Below are positions 1 to 11,600 of a stretch of 64,000 nt of DNA, in pieces. The position numbers and the translations under genes were made by a program. This DNA comes from Sanderia malayensis. Taxonomy: Eukaryota > Cnidaria > Scyphozoa > Semaeostomeae > Pelagiidae. Position 1 is the first letter of the stretch. Every line of letters starts with the position of its first letter. Where the stretch lies: NCBI GenBank assembly GCA_013076295.1, contig RQOL01000882.1:496001-560000 (forward strand), given 5' to 3'. The notes below the pieces were generated by a model, which was not told where the DNA came from, ran no database searches, and was given only the letters and a program-made list of their open reading frames with translations.

Positions 1-110
1 TCATCACATAAGTTATCATACATTATCATGCGTTATCATATATTATCATACATAATCATACATTATCATATATTGTAATATATTATCATGAATTATCACG
101 ACTCACCTTT
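1..110. repeat. ATTATCATAC-type short tandem repeat
   Basis: Degenerate tandem copies of a 10-bp unit close to ATTATCATAC open the window. The stretch from here to about 762 holds no exon I can support. It lies downstream of the last visible exon of the minus-strand WSC gene and may be intron or 3' flank of that gene. Confidence 0.6.
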
Positions 111-539
111 GACAAGATTATTTGCAACAGTAGCTGAAAAAAAATTGCTAATTTATTACGTTGATTAATAATTAATGAAGTTAAGAAATTGTAAGTAATC
201 TATTCAAACTATACAAGATATAAAGAATATTTTATAGAGAAGAGAGTCAATTTATTCCGCATTTACCTTTAGTAGAGCCTGGAAAGAATAAAGTAAGATA
301 ATATATTAGAGTTGCATATATTGAACAACGGATATCAACTATGAACTGCTTAGATTATAGCCTGGTGTGTGCTATATTCAATGCTCCATCTTTGCCCAGC
401 CTTAGAAACCCTTACCTTGTGAAAATAGAGCAAGCATACGTGTGCATCTATTAACTATCAACTTATATACTGTATGATTACAAAAGTCATATGTAATAAG
501 CAACATCGTATTAAAACGAGTTCTTATATGCCATGTTTC

Positions 540-640
540 AGATAATTGTCTCCCCAACCTCGAATAAGCCCCCATCCAAAAGTGTCAACAAAAAATAAGC
601 CCCCAGGGGTTAACTCGAGGGCTTTTGGGGCAAGCTTCCA
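540..640. repeat. Relic of the CGAATAAGCCCCC MITE family
   Basis: Contains CTCGAATAAGCCCCC followed by a second AATAAGCCCCC block and a GGGGTTAACTCGAGGGC stretch. The same core recurs near 13620 and in a dense cluster at 20010-20835. It is a decayed copy of that palindromic family. Confidence 0.45.
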
Positions 641-762
641 CTCAAACCCTCGGGGTTAATGAACTCAGTAATCTACTCAGTTTTATTAAAATTCATTCAT
701 TCATTAATTCATTATTTATTAAAGGTTTATTTAGCAAACTTCAATGCAATTCAAGAGCTTAC

Positions 763-3700
763 TTGAATACTTGCTGACGTCAAATCCCTGTTTTTGCGCC
801 ACCTGGTCCTTCCTTGCCTCCTCCGCATCAACCTTCTTGAAATCAAAATCGGTCGGATCATACTGCTGTCCATCTAGAAAAACGAAATCAAGGCAATCAG
901 AAACAAAAAACTCACGAATCCCCATAACTCGAACCTTCATGGGACCGATGAAAATGGTTCGAATTAACGAATATTCGGGTTATCGAGGGCTACAAAGTAC
1001 CAGAAAAGCATTTAAGGGGAATACAAAATGGTTCGAGATATCCAAGGTTCGAGTTACCGGGGGTTCGAGTTACCGGGGGTTCGAGTTATCGGGATTCTAC
1101 TGTATCTGTAATGGCATCATTGAAAAGTGACCTTTGATCTTTCACCATTCACCTTTCACCTTTGACCAGGTGTATTCTGCATACATTGTATGGTATTGCA
1201 TAGCATTTTTGAACCTATCTATTACCTACTAATATCTTTATTATTACTACTGTTATATTATTTGCACCCTTTTTAAGGAGCATCGTTTTAACATATGGAT
1301 TATTAGAGCACATTATCAAAGGAAGTCTGTTCTATTTATGTCTCCTCACTGTTTTATATGGTATCGGAAAAGTGACCTTTGATCTTTCACCTTTAACGAC
1401 ATTTGACACTTGAACGACGCTCGCAGCCAATACATTTATATAGCATTGCTTAAACGTAGCCAATACATATTTGAAAGCGTGTTCCAAACTCAACTATGTG
1501 ACATTGAACTGGGGTAGTCAATAGCAGAATGTACTTACCAATGGAGTAAATGGAATTGTGCCAGAAGGCACCACACGATCTCGTATTGTCTCCAAGGCAG
1601 CGCGAATTGCAGTAAGCGTCGTCCACTTTTCCATAACGACCAAAGGCGTTGCCACAGAAACAGAGGTAGGAGTATTGCAGACCGGCAAAGTTGTAGCCTT
1701 GGTATTTGCATTCTCGCAGACAAACCTCGGGAGTCATTGCGTAACGCGTGTACCTGCGGGGTAAATCACGACCAGGTTTCTTGTCTTTGTAGCAGCCCAT
1801 GTAATCTGCGGGAAAAAGAGGCTGGCTTGATAAAGAGGTTGGTTTCGTAAAAGGGTTAGTTTGATAAAGAGGTTGGTTTCATAAAGAATATAGCTTAATA
1901 AAGAAGTTGGTTTAATGAAGAGGATACCTTAATAAAAAGGGTGGTTTAATAAAGATTATGGTTTTATAAAAGTGGTGTTTTAAAAGAAAGAGTAATTTAA
2001 AAGAGATAACGACTTCATTGAAAGAATTGTTTAAAAAAATAATTTAATAAAAATGTAGACTATTGAGGTACAGTCAACACGCTCGTCTAGCCAAAATGTG
2101 ATTGGTCGATTGCGTACGAGCCTACTCATGATTGGCCGATCACAGCTACAATTTCACTTACTTTTAGCATGCGAGTCGAGGTAATTCAATTTAATTCCAT
2201 CCCTTGTGAAGTATTCGTCTTCATGCTTTTCCTCCTTGAGTGCTGACTGCGGGTTACCCTTTGCACCATCCTTTGATGTCACAGATGATCTTGCTGGTCC
2301 TGGTTGGGCGGCTTCGGCTTGCTTCACTGGGACAGCTTGGACTCCTGGCTGGCCAGGAATCAATTGGGCTAAAAATGAAACACAGTTGATGCAATTAGTT
2401 CATTTATCTCTGATAGTGCCACTCCTGGAAGGTCTACTTAGTTTATTGATGGACAATGCGAAATGATATATAGCCAGGGGTAAGGTGTCTGACTATATTG
2501 TCTCATAGTGTCACCACTGGATGGTCCATTTAGTCTATGATAAACAACACAAAATAATATATTTCCAGGGGGTAAAGCACCTGAATATATTGTCTCATAT
2601 TGTCACCCCTAGAAAGCCCATTTAGTCCATTGATAAACAATACAAAATGATATATTTCCAGGGGGTAAAGTGTCTGACTCAATTGCATCGTACTTTCATC
2701 CGTTCAAAGTCCGTTTACTCCGTTGATGCAGAACACAAAGTTCTCCACTTCCAGGGGATAAAACATAAAACGCACACATATAACAAAACCTTACCAAGTG
2801 CATCGGATGATGTGACGGGGGCCACCGGCGCTTCGATCGGATAGTTGTGACTGTTGTCACCAGCTGTTGGCACGCCACAGGCGCATGGCAATGTACTCGA
2901 GACAGGTCTTGGGTGACAGGTTCTGGCACAAGAATCCTCTTCAGCCGAAGCCTTGGTCTTCTTCAACGGGGCTTGCTTTGTCTTTGCTCTCACCGCCTGT
3001 GGTGACGTTTGTGGCTCGGAGGGATGGCACTGACAAGGATTTGATGACAGGACGTGACGTGGTTTGCACGCTTTTGTGCACCATTCCACGGCTGGGGTCA
3101 ACGATTTGGCATCGGTGGAAGCATCGGGGTAGATCTCTGGATACTCGATGGTTGCTTGAGCGGGTGCCGGAGGTGGGGCGGGTGCGGGTGGAGGGGGCAT
3201 GCCGCAGTTACAGGGTGAGGCCCTTGCGACGGGTCTTGGGAAGCAGGTTTTTGCACAGATGCAATTTGCGTCATTTGGTTTGCAACCTGTCTTTGATGTC
3301 ACTGCTGGAAGTGGACGACTGGCAAATGCGGGGGCTGGTGGTGGAGCGGGGGCGGGCGCCGGGGGCATGCCACAGTTGCATGGATAGGCCTTTGCAACAG
3401 GTCGGGGGTAACAGCTTTTTGCGCACAAGCATTTGGCGTCGCTCGGCATGCAAACTGGGGGTGGATGGGGCTGGATGCTTGCTGCTTTGGGAGCAGTGGA
3501 AAAAACGGCAGCTGGTGGTGGAGCAGGGGCGGGAGCAGGGGGCATTCCGCAATTGCAGGGACTAGCATTTGCAACTGGACGTGGATGGCAGCTCTTTGCA
3601 CACAGACATTTGGCGTCGTTCGGCTTACACCCTCGTGCCGCTGTTCTTAACTTTGCTGCCACTGGAGCAACGGCAGGAGCCGGTGGTGGGGCAGGGGCGG

Positions 3701-6700
3701 GAGCAGGGGGCATTCCGCAATCGCAAGGGCTGGCTTTTGCAACTGGACGTGGATGGCAGCTCTTCGCACATAAACATTTGGCATCGTTCGGCCTGCAAGC
3801 TGGCGCTGCGGTCTTCAATTTTGCTGCCACTGGGGCAACGGCAGGGGCCGGTGGTGGGGCAGGAGCAGGGGCAGGGGGCATCCCGCAGTCACAAGGTATC
3901 GCCTTGGCAACTGGCTTCGGGTAGCACGCTCTTGCGCAGATGCACTTTGCGTCGTTCTTGTTGCACGGTTTCTTGAATTGGCTTGCAGATGCTGCAGCGG
4001 GGGCTCGTTTTGTTGACGGCGGTGGAGGAGGAGGGGGAGGTGGTGCTCCGCAGTTACACGGTGATGCGGAGGTCACCTGAAATGGAAGAACAACACAAGT
4101 AATTCACTGCACTCAGATCATACGCTTACTAAGTCATTCCCCCATCTATAAGAAGAAATAGTATTGAATAAGAATAGCAATCCAAATGAATCAGGGGGAG
4201 CATGTGGTTAAATATACGTCGCTCGACATTACCCCCGGAATTATGTGGAATCCAACTGAGTTCTACAGGTCAATGGAGTGAGAATCAGGGGGTACTCACT
4301 GGTCTTGGAGCGCAGGCTTTCCTGCACGTGCATTCGGGTGTGCTGCAGAATGCTTCAGGATTTGATTTGAAGAACATATTGCTGAGGTGATGATCGATTT
4401 CAACTTTGTGTGAAAGAGAATCGGCAAACTTTGACGCCTGAAACGCAAAGAAAAAGATTTTTAATTCAATTCAATTAGATCTAATCCAATTCAACTTAAC
4501 CCAATCCAATTCAACTCAATTCAATTGAACCTATTCCAATTCAATTCAACCCGGATTCAACACAATTCAACCCAATTCAACTCAACCCAATCCAATTCAC
4601 TTAAATTCAACCCAATTCAATTCAACCCAATTCAACTCAACCCAATCCAATTCACTTAAATTGAACCCAATTCAATTCAACCCAATTCAATTCAACCCAA
4701 TTCAACTCAACCCAATCCAAAATTCACTTAAATTCAACCCAACTCAATTTAACCCAATTCAGTTGAACCCAATTCAATCCAATTCAACCCAATCCTATTC
4801 AATTCAACCCAATTCAATTCAACTTAATCGATCCACTCAGATGGATCAGAGAGGGAATGGATGCATAAGAGGGGGGATGGAAATAAATAGAAGGTAGCGA
4901 CTTACTTTTTGCATCATCAGCCAATTTGTGTAATCTTTGGCTGCTCCTGTTATGGACTGAAAGAAAAAAGGTAACGGTTGATTAAAATGGGGGATTGCTG
5001 GGGGTTAGCTGGGGGTGAAGTGGGGTGGTTTCATGGAAAATTAAAGAGGAGATCGGAATATCGTTCAATGAAGAACGGAATGAAAAGAAGATGGTTTGAT
5101 GGGGAGCGAATAAGAAGGATGCAAAGTCAGAGAGATAATGGCTTGAAAATGAGACGAATAGAAAAGAAAGTGCCTTGAAGAGAAGGTAGTTCGTTGGAGA
5201 AGGACTTAAAGAGAACGTGCTTCAATGGAGAAATAATTAGATAGTGGGTAGTTTAAAGAGCGGATAGTTTAGTTTAAAACTTATAACACGCTTGTGAAAC
5301 TAGTTAGAAGAGAGGGACGTTGAGAAAGAGTAATAATAAAAAGTAAAACAAATGAGATAATTTCAGTGGAGATAGAAATAAATTCCTTACTCCAGGTTCA
5401 TCTTCAATTTTCACATCTCTAACTTCATCCTTTTTGACATCATTATCTTCACCAGAATTCAAAGTATTGAAAAGATTTTCAAGTTCCTGTCTATCTGCGT
5501 CAGATATCTTCGAGTCTCCTGTCCAGTCCTCACGAGCAATGAATCCACCCTTGTTGTCAGAATCATCAGTATCAAAAGACCTCTTGTCCTGTCTCTTTGA
5601 TTCGGACCTTGACAAAAGGGTTTGATAAAATTTGTCTTCCATAGAGCGACGATTTCTTGTAATAACTCCATCATCTTCGCTTTCAAAGTCATCTAAAGGG
5701 TTAACAACAGATTGTAGTTCTATTTACGTTGCACAAAGTAAAGATTTTAACCCTATTTACGTTGCATAAAGTAGCTTGGGGTTTTATCCGGGACAACTTT
5801 CGAAATTGCTGTTTACTCTCACAAATGAGAGAAACTAGGTTATTTCTACTAATAAGGGCATGCTCACTTGGGTATTATGAAACGGTGTCACAAAATTAAA
5901 ATTTTCATGACATTTTAGTCTCAACTTAGTTTAACCCCATGTGAGCGCTTACACTAGACACCAGACGCAGCCCCATTTAACCAACTGGGGTTAGGTTGTG
6001 TGGTTTAAGCAGAGCTATGTGAACAGAAAACAGATTTTGAATCGGAGTTGAGGAATAGCCGATGAGGAATAAAATATGATACACCCACTTTTTAAAAGAA
6101 ACCCTTTATAAGAAGCCATGGGCCCCTATTTTCAAAACTTAAGAAACTTTGGTACGAGATTTTGTGTGACTGAAAAAAGTTAAAAAACTTATGTTGTTTT
6201 AACAAGAAAAAATGTCAAAAACAACTTCATTCCCATACTTAGATTTGTAACAAATCTCAACAATGTTAAGAAACTTGCTAAGAAACTTTTCGTACCAGAA
6301 TTAGGTACAAAACCCTAAGAAACTAAGTAGCCCTGGCACGAAAATTTTGCATAGTTTCTTTTTTAAAAAGTGGGTTTAATGGCTAACCTTCTGCGTCTCT
6401 TAATTCTCTGACTAATGGTCGATCGAATTCAGCCGAAGTTGCGGACCTTCTCAACAGCCTGTGAAAGCCATCTTCTTCTAGAAAAGAAAAGAAAAACATC
6501 AGTTTAAGTATAAGTACATCAGAAATATAAGTTTCAAATTCTTTTTATTCTAGCTAACAGATAATTTTCCAGGTTAAACAGCTGAATATAACAATGTTGT
6601 GAAAACGGGATTTAAGTATCGTCTCAATTATGGATAAAGTCAAAGTGCTTTTGTTATTAAAAACTAATTTATATTAGAAGAGTTATATTTCTACTACAAA

Positions 6701-7187
6701 GCACAAAATTGTATAATCTGGAATGTGTTATTAATGTGAGATATAAAAATGTTGCTTCGAAAAACTTGCGGTTGTAAGTTTCAGAAAACTACATTGAAGA
6801 TATTTTTATAATATTTATTTGTGTTCAATGTAATATGTGTGATTAGAGTACAGTATGCTATCTAAAAGAAGATTAATTTCGGCGATAATTGCAAATAATT
6901 TTGGAAAATAACGCACCATATGATTGCAGTTTTATTTGCGATAAATCAATGCTACATTATGGAGAAAAAACATCTCAAATTTTGACGAATAACTTGCGAC
7001 ATATTGGGGAATATACAGGTTTATATATTGCAGCATATACAGATTTACATACCTAGATCTTCCAATAAATATGCAATTGATTTAAATGTGAATAATAATA
7101 AAACTAGATACCTTTTTGAGGTCGGCCCTTTGCAAGATGATTCACATGATACAAAAGCAGTAGTAATAAGCCGAGGTTCGCCCTCAT
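763..7187 (-). CDS. Secreted Cys/Pro-repeat protein with WSC domain, 3' end outside window
   Basis: Nine exons join in consistent phase: 7112-7187, 6388-6477, 5391-5692, 4906-4956, 4300-4437, 2795-4076, 2162-2368, 1539-1805, 763-873. The start ATG at 7187 opens a signal peptide (MRANLGLLLLLLYHV). An acidic and basic leader follows, with possible dibasic processing sites (RNRRS, KRQDKR). Exons 5-6 encode about eight cysteine repeats separated by Pro/Ala blocks. Exon 7 is a polar linker and exon 8 a WSC domain. Exon 9 is acidic and ends in phase 1 at a GTAAGC donor, so coding continues beyond the left edge or in an exon I did not find. WSC domains are putative carbohydrate-binding modules. A matrix, mucus, adhesive or capsule-wall role is inference. 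I do not recognise the whole protein. Gene boundaries are good; function is unknown. Confidence 0.75.
920..1110. repeat. GTTCGAGTTACCGGGGG short repeats
   Basis: Lies in the intron between the WSC exon and the following exon. Three near-identical copies of a GGTTCGAGTTAYCGGGG core are visible around 1045-1100, with related sequence near 950-990. It is probably a small MITE or tandem repeat. The rest of this intron (1111-1538) shows nothing else I can name. Confidence 0.45.
1539..1805 (-). other. WSC-domain exon of the Cys/Pro-repeat gene
   Basis: One exon carries almost the whole WSC domain. It starts with YMGCYKDKK, has the CLRECKYQGYNFAGLQ core and the CFCGN motif, and ends with NTRSCGAFWHNSIYSI. 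Eight cysteines are present, as usual for WSC. Clean acceptor (CCCGCAG) and donor (GTAAGTAC). Both flanking introns are phase 1, so the domain sits on a symmetric 1-1 exon, typical of shuffled extracellular modules. Confidence 0.85.
2400..2780. repeat. 93-bp hairpin-repeat array filling an intron of the WSC gene
   Basis: About four copies of the 93-bp family occupy nearly the whole intron 2369-2794. Each unit pairs TTCCAGGGGGTAAA with a downstream CACCCCTGGAA, about 50 bp apart, so it can fold back. Relative to the host gene (minus) the units are antisense, unlike those in LACTB and Atos. Confidence 0.75.
2795..4076 (-). other. Exon encoding the Cys/Pro repeat array
   Basis: A single 1282-bp exon encodes seven of the cysteine units; the first unit straddles the preceding exon. 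The regular units follow C-x6-C-x-C-x3-C-x10-C-x-C with a core like DAKCLCAKSCHPRPV and PCDCGMPP, then a Pro/Ala spacer (PAPAPAPPPAPA). Regular units are about 56 residues (about 168 bp). The last two units are divergent and have lost cysteines. High GC relative to the surroundings comes from the Pro/Ala codons. Long open frames on the other strand here are shadows of this composition. Confidence 0.85.
4455..4830. repeat. CAATTCAACC pentamer/decamer satellite
   Basis: Low-complexity array of AATTC and AACCC words (CCAATTCAACCCAATTCAAC style) in the intron between exons 4 and 5 of the WSC gene. Exact period drifts between 10 and 15 bp. Confidence 0.8.
5693..6387. other. Intron of the WSC gene without recognisable features
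   Basis: AT-rich intron between exons 2 and 3. I see no repeats beyond short A/T runs and no exon-like frame. The intron 6478-7111 is similarly plain. Confidence 0.5.
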
Positions 7188-8660
7188 AGTTATGAAACTT
7201 CTTTCTTTTGCAATCAATTTTAGGCTCCACTTTGCCAAGCGACAATTCAACAACACAATTTATAGAAAAGCAGATACAGAAATCCAAGTTATTTTTGTTT
7301 AGAAATGTATATATCGATTATATCGAAGGTTATTTCCTCCAATTTCTAATGTTTTTGTATCCAAAATCCAAAAGTTTTGCGGATAGCTTTGCAGTAACGT
7401 AGTTCGACAATAGAACCAATGATTTCATTCATCTCACTGAGCAATTGCCCACGTGCCCGTGAACGCAAGCGGGTACCTGCAAGTTGTAATTTGATTGGCT
7501 GACGCTATGACTGGCTGGAGCGTGATTGGTCAAATGCGGGTGGATCTCGCTCGTGATTGGCTGATTTGCAAATTAAGTCATGAACCACAGCCGTGCAAAG
7601 AGTGAGGTAACTGTTTGGCTTTTGCCTTTCTGCTGCTTTAGCTGAGATTTAATTTTACTTTCTCAAAAATAATTAGAGGACATTTTAGGACATTTTGAGA
7701 TCGCAAAATGCATCCTACATAGCCAACCAAACATTGTTGAACTGCTTCATAAGATAGATAGATAGATAGATACAATTCACCTTCATATAACGAATTTCAC
7801 TGTATATAGCAAACTAAACATCTGGTCCCTTGTTGAACTGCTTCATAGTATACAATCAACCCTCATATAACGAACTTCACTGTACATAGCAAGCTTAAGC
7901 ATCTGGTCCCTTGTTGAACTGCTTCATATTACGCAATTATCTAATACTTTTTAAATTTCGTTTACTAGTTCAGACAATACCAGATATATCGTTTTGTTAT
8001 AAGTTGACTTTTTAACTCTCTTAGCTCACCCTCCAACAATAGTTTCCAAGCTTGAAGTCAACGGATCGTAAATTTCTGGAAATTGGACACCCGAGGGGCT
8101 TTTGAAAATTATTGTTTGGAGTTTCCAAAATTTAAATTTCGTTCAGTTTTTAAATGTTGAAAAATTGTCTCGAATCTCGACCAAGCAGAAAATATTTGCC
8201 TAAATCTTCTACTAAAAATGTTTCAAAAAAGTCCCTCAGTGCAATTTTCAAAGTTTATTCTATGCCAAAAAGTTTTCTTTCGGGGAAGGTATTTTCTTAG
8301 CAATATGAAGCATGTTGTATACTGTAATACCTTGCCGAACGTGAGCTTTGGAAATGGCTCAAATTATGTTATATTATTGCCATTTAAAGTGAACTGCGAA
8401 AGTTTCATAGTATTTAACTGAACCAAATTTTATACACGTTTAAAGAAATTTCAACAACTCACCCTCAGAGAAATTTATCGGAAAGAAGAAATGTAAATTT
8501 AACAACAAAGCCCCTTGTGTGTCTTGCTGCCTTCCATAAAGTCTTGGCGCCAATGCGAGGCCTTGGGCCAGGCCGAGACCAACCCATAAGGATTGATAAC
8601 TTTTTTGTTTTTTGTTGTGAAAGTTTTCTTTTTTCATCTGCAAGAAAAAGAACATTCGAC
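7188..8660. other. Divergent intergenic region between the WSC gene and LACTB
   Basis: The two flanking genes start at 7187 (minus) and 8661 (plus), so this 1.47 kb should hold both promoters. No TATA box or start element can be assigned with confidence. It contains a short GATA microsatellite near 7752-7772. It also contains an 81-bp direct repeat (about 7773-7935) with the core TCTGGTCCCTTGTTGAACTG, plus a partial third copy near 7730. Confidence 0.5.
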
Positions 8661-11600
8661 ATGTTTTTAAACAGATTTACCCAGAATATGAGGAAATTAC
8701 CTTTGCAAAGACCATTGAAGAGGATTTTTGACGGTAAGATTTTTTGAAATTCAATAACAACATGCCACTTTGATAGCTTTCCACTTTTTATTAGGCCATT
8801 TTGCATGTTGAATGTTGGTTAAAACCCTATCTTTATGGTTAAAACCAGGTGGGGGAGTAAAGATTTTCAATTTTATAAACCTTTTTTTTACAGATTATTT
8901 ATTTCTCTTTCAAATTGTACTCTCGAGCTACTAATTAAGCGAGTAAATTTGTATTTATTTCAGTAAATGCTCGTTCTTACTCCCAAAACACTCGAAATCA
9001 TACGACAAGAAGGATAGTGGTTGGTGTCACTTGTTTAGTGACGATTTTATCAACGTTGGGGCTTGCATACGCTCAGACAAAAGACCCAGTGGAGTAAAAC
9101 GAAGCAAACCATCCAGGGAAAAGAGAAACACTCACAGTGGACTTGAAAAGGGAGGAGGGACTGAAAAATGCAATCGAAAAATCGAATCTGAGACTGGAAC
9201 AAGTCAAAGAAGAGTTCGGAATTCCTGGCCTCGTTTGCGCTGTCAGTTTTGATGGCGAGGTTGTCTGGAATGCAGCCCTTGGATTCTCTGATGTTGAAAA
9301 TGGTTGTAAATGCAATGTGGATACAAAAATGCGAATTGCAAGCATTAGCAAGGCCTTGACGTCTATTGCCATTGGTGGGTACTCCCCTGATTTGCTGTTT
9401 AATGCATTGATTTATAAGGGAATGTGATGTTTTCCAGGGGGTGAGATGTTGGGTTTGCAGATTATCATAGATTAATACAGATCATAGATTATCAGAGATT
9501 GCCATAAATTCTCATAGATTATTATAGGTTGTTATAGATTATCACAGATTACTATAGATTGTCATAGATTGTCACCAAATTATAAGAAACTTTATGTCTA
9601 GACATAAAATATGTTGTAAAGTACACATGTTTGGATGGCCACTTTAACTATGATAGCTGTTATTAATCCAAGCCCAGTTTGAATGCCTCCTCCCCTGAAA
9701 TGTTGTGTGCTCATTCACCAACGTCAGAGGGTTGGACAGCTGAGTTAGCTGGCAGCTCGTAGTTTGTGGTTCATACCGCATCTAGGTTGGTGTCAGTGAA
9801 GATCTGGCTTGATCATGGCTGTCACCCCTGGAAGGTTTCATGAAGCTAGTTAGAGACAATAGAAGTGATATATTTCAGGGGGTAACATGTTTAGTTTCTG
9901 CTTTCCAGCAAAGCTGATTCAAGAAGGAAAGATTGATATTGATGCACCAATCCAACGATACGTGAAGTACTTCCCAGAGAAACAGTTTGAGAATGAGCCA
10001 GTTACCATAACAATTAGACAGATCATGTCTCACACGAGTGGCGTCAGACATTATGATAAAAAATTGCCAGACAATGACAATAAAGGTAATTCATTTGTTG
10101 CAGTGCATCCCCCTTGATGTTCCATTTAGTCAATGGATAAACAATACAGAATGGTATGTTTTCAGGAGGTAAAGTGTTTGACTATATTGTCTCATACTGT
10201 CACCCCTGGATGGTCCATTTAGTCCATTGATAAACAATGCAAAATGATATATTTCCAGGAGGTAAAGTATCTGACTATATTGTCTCATACTGTCACCCCT
10301 GGAAAGTCCTTTTAGTCCATTGATAAACAGTGCAAAATGATCTATTTCCATTGGGTAAAGTGTCTGACTATATTGTCTCCTACTGTCACCCCTGAAAGGT
10401 CCATTTAGTCCATTGATAATCAATGCGAAATGATATACTTCCAGGGGGTAAAATGTTGCTTCTTTTCGTAGAGACAGCAAAGAAAGAAAACCAGAACTCA
10501 AGCCAAATAAAAGAACCAGACGGAGAATTTGAAAACAAGGAATACTACTTAAAAGATAATTTCAAAACGACACAGGAAGCAGCGAAATTGTTCATGGAAG
10601 ACCCGCTGCTTAAGAAACCTGGAACGGATTTCTTGTATTCCACCCATGCGTGGACGCTACTGAGTGGCGTCATCGAAGGAGTTAGCGGAATGGACTACAC
10701 GTCTTACATGAAGAGTCTATGCTATGATTTGGGTCTGGACAATACACTGGTTGAGGAAAATGATCCGTTGATTTATAACAGATCAAGGTGATTGAAGGAT
10801 TGAACTTCAGTTATAATCAAGGGGTCTTCTATGCTGATCAGAATCGAGTTAAAGTAGAGAAAGTTGTTTGAGTTGTTAAAGGAGTCTTCTATGCTGATCA
10901 GAATCGAGTCAAAGTAGAAACAGTTGTTTGAGTTATTGGAGGAGTCTTATATGCTGATCAGAATCGAGTCAAATTAGAGACAGTTGTTTGAGTTGTTAAA
11001 GGAGTCTTCTATGCTGATCAGAATCGAGTTAACGTGGAGACAGTTGTTTGAGTTGTTGAAGGAGTCTTCTATGCTGATCAGAATCGAGTCAAATTAGAGA
11101 CAGTTGTTTGAGTTGTTAAAGGAGTCTTCTATGCTGGTCAGAATCGAGTAAAAGTAGAGAAAGTTGTTTGAGTTGTTAAAGGAGTCTTCTATGCTGATCA
11201 GAATCGAGTCAAAGTAGAGAAAGTTGTTTGAGTTGTTAAAGGAGTCTTCTATGCTGATCAGAATCGAGTAAAAGTAGAGACAGTTGTTTGAGTTGTTAAA
11301 GGAGTCTTCTATGCTGATCAGAATCGAGTCAAAGTAGAGACAGTTGTTTGAGTTGTTAAAGGAGTCTTCTATGCTGATCAGAATCGAGTCAAAGTAGAGA
11401 CAGTTGTTTGAGTTGTTAAAGGAGTCTTCTATGCTGATCAGAATTGAGTCAAAGTAGAGACAGTTGTTCGAGGGAGTCTTCTATGCTGATCAGAATTGAG
11501 TCAAAGTAGACACAGTTGAAGACCACAGCCTTAACAGTCTCAAATTTTTTAGAAATTACTCAAGAAATGAAAAGGGAAGACTACAGAACTCACCCTACGT

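Noticed and set aside
2867..3924. Long plus-strand open frames opposite the Cys/Pro exon
   Set aside because: They mirror the repetitive, GC-rich minus-strand exon, lack splice sites and encode only low-complexity Gly/Ala or Arg-rich sequence.
10805..11520. CRISPR-like array
   Set aside because: The 60-bp units are directly abutting with no unique spacers, the genome is animal, and it lies in an intron.
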